A stretch of DNA of 58,000 nucleotides, from contig NC_081413.1 in NCBI RefSeq assembly GCF_030272615.1, positions 182,106,951 through 182,164,950 on the forward strand, written 5' to 3'. The position numbers were made by a program, and so were the translations under genes. The notes under the pieces were generated by a model. It did not search any database. It saw only the letters and a list, made by a program, of their open reading frames with translations, and was not told the DNA's origin. This stretch comes from Cryptomeria japonica (lineage: Eukaryota > Streptophyta > Pinopsida > Cupressales > Cupressaceae). Shown piece after piece: positions 56,756 through 58,000 of the stretch (position 1 is its first letter; each line of letters opens with the position of its first letter).

Positions 56756-58000
56756 GGTCTCCCATACATGAGAGAGCACATGGCGGGGCAGATTCTTCAT
56801 AGTTTGCAAGATCAGATTCCCTGGTTGACTCAGGCAGAGAGAGATACATTGTCTATAGTAGGTTTGTGGTCTATGATTCTTATGCCGGCCATTCGATTTC
56901 ATCCTGCGATGCTGATGGCACTCATGGAGCGATGGGATCCTGACACATGCACATTCCAGCTTCTAGTAGGGGAGATGACGGTGACACTTGAGGATGTGTA
57001 CCGCATTCTTCGCCTACCGATCAGAGGAGCTACCATGACATATGCAACCGATCGGTCAGCAGAGGATCATCAGAGGGAGCAGGTATACTGCATAGGAGAG
57101 TCATGCCGAGTGAGATGAGAGGTCGCATCATGGTCAGCTAGCTCTTACATCCTATAGGAGAGGTGCCCATCATGAGACATCTTATGATAGCCATCATCCA
57201 ACTAGCTGTCTGCCCTAATGGACGAGGTACACACATGCATGGGGGTCTCACATGGTGCATCAGGGCTATGGAGAGACATAGGAGAGTATATGCCTGAGGT
57301 CAGAGTATGCTTGCACATCTCTATCACGACCTCCAAGAGTATGTTTTTGGACAGGGTTGCAACTTGATGACATGCACACTTCTGCAGGTGTGGATATTTG
57401 AGCACTTTACATGCACCAGGCCTGTCAGCTATCCGATGAGTCTGGCTAGCGAGGGACCTAGGGTATTTGCTTATCCACTTACCAGCGAGTGGAGATTTGG
57501 ATATCTACTATATTGGAGAGTGACATTTGACAGATTGACAGCTGAGGTGACTATATGGAGACCATATCTGCGGATGCACAGATGGGATGGGATGGAGAGA
57601 CAGTTAGCATGCTTACAGAGGAATCACCTACAGAGAGGGGGATATCCACATATCATAGTCCCATTCTACTTTGACCGAGTACGGAGGTAGTTTGGGCTAG
57701 AGCAGTGTGTTCCAGCCGATGTACCCATCTACACTCGACACTCACGAGTCCTTCCTAGACCCAGAGCAGTAGCGAGACCTACGATAGATGATATCGAGAT
57801 CACAGATATAGAGGGGTCTGACTAGGATGTAGTCACTGATTATGCTGCAGACCCTGGAGCATAGCGCAGGTATCTCTCATGGTTTGTGAGGACATACCCA
57901 GGGCCTATCTTTCCACCAGATCACCCAATAGGCCATCTAGGTCCATGGAGACATGGAGACCGAGATGAGGATCAGGGATCCAGATCAGAGGAGCCAGAGG

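Larger units (their letters stand above)
55819..58000 (-). mobile_element. Outer Tat element, 3' internal part, continues past window end
   Basis: Colinear with 43348-45500 of the inner element: polypurine tract, spacer and antisense PMD gene. Its polyprotein and other LTR should lie to the right of the window. Its LTR edge at 41505 interrupts Copia 3; ACATG at 41501-41505 is the candidate TSD. Confidence 0.88.
56443..58000 (+). pseudogene. Antisense PMD gene, outer copy, 3' end outside window
   Basis: Exon 1 (56443-56481) reads MRQAVIDDEPLDE; exon 2 starts at 56756 with GLPYMREHMAGQILHSLQDQ and has the PMD-like core MPAIRFHPAMLMALMERWDP then VTLEDVYRILRLPIRG. The reading is intact at several sites where the inner copy has stops. 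A one-base deletion near 57088 (GGAGAG for GGCAGAG) shifts the frame, and TGA replaces Trp near 57295. Further stops at about 57688, 57822 and 57862 (TAG) are new in this copy. So the two copies died independently. The acidic region begins at the window edge. Confidence 0.75.

Noticed and set aside
1-58000. CRISPR arrays, operons, tRNA or rRNA genes, host single-copy genes
   Set aside because: None found; regular repeats are tandem without spacers, and every domain-bearing ORF belongs to a retroelement.

Overview
The window is 58 kb of plant-type nuclear DNA made almost entirely of nested retrotransposons. I see no intact single-copy host gene, no rRNA or tRNA gene and nothing bacterial. The tRNA-iMet-type primer sites of the Copia elements, the Tat-lineage Gypsy polyproteins, the L1-type LINE with a terminal RNase H and the plant mobile domain (PMD) open reading frames all point to a seed plant with a large genome. 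A gymnosperm is my best guess (inference).

Layout. (1) 1-16740, plus strand: a large non-autonomous Tat/Ogre-like element that runs off the left edge. Its LTR copies (1-3413 and 13336-16740) flank a gag pseudogene with a long acidic tail and no pol, plus a long decayed ORF on the opposite strand that appears to hold an intron. (2) 16741-26158, minus strand: an old Tat-like Gypsy element broken in its RNase H by (1), and in its gag by a 3.7 kb LINE-derived insertion (20988-24680) with a perfect 14-bp target duplication. The LINE insertion joins a 5'-truncated LINE ORF2 to an unrelated ORF of about 575 codons. (3) 26159-33404, plus: a structurally complete Copia element, TSD GATAG. (4) 33409-34001: a gag-like remnant with a 21-bp tandem repeat. 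(5) About 34002-38048, plus: the 5' half of a second Copia element. (6) 38049-41505, plus: the 5' part of a third, pol-less Copia-like element whose gag carries four zinc knuckles. (7) 41506-58000, minus: two Tat elements of one family. The inner one (41701-54341, TSD AATTC) is complete and sits inside the LTR of the outer one, which leaves the window at the right. Both carry, antisense to their own pol, a spliced-looking PMD gene.

How it fits together. Nothing here is expected to make an intact protein. Nearly every coding frame is broken by nonsense codons explained by C-to-T (or G-to-A) change at CAG, CGA or TGG codons, the pattern expected from decay of methylated transposon DNA. The most interesting theme is that three otherwise unrelated retroelements carry extra non-retroviral ORFs. 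In the two LTR elements these ORFs lie antisense and keep GT-AG introns, so the introns would survive reverse transcription of the element's genomic RNA. Insertion order read from the nesting: Gypsy host before elements 1, 3 and the LINE; Copia 2, then Copia 3, then outer Tat, then inner Tat.
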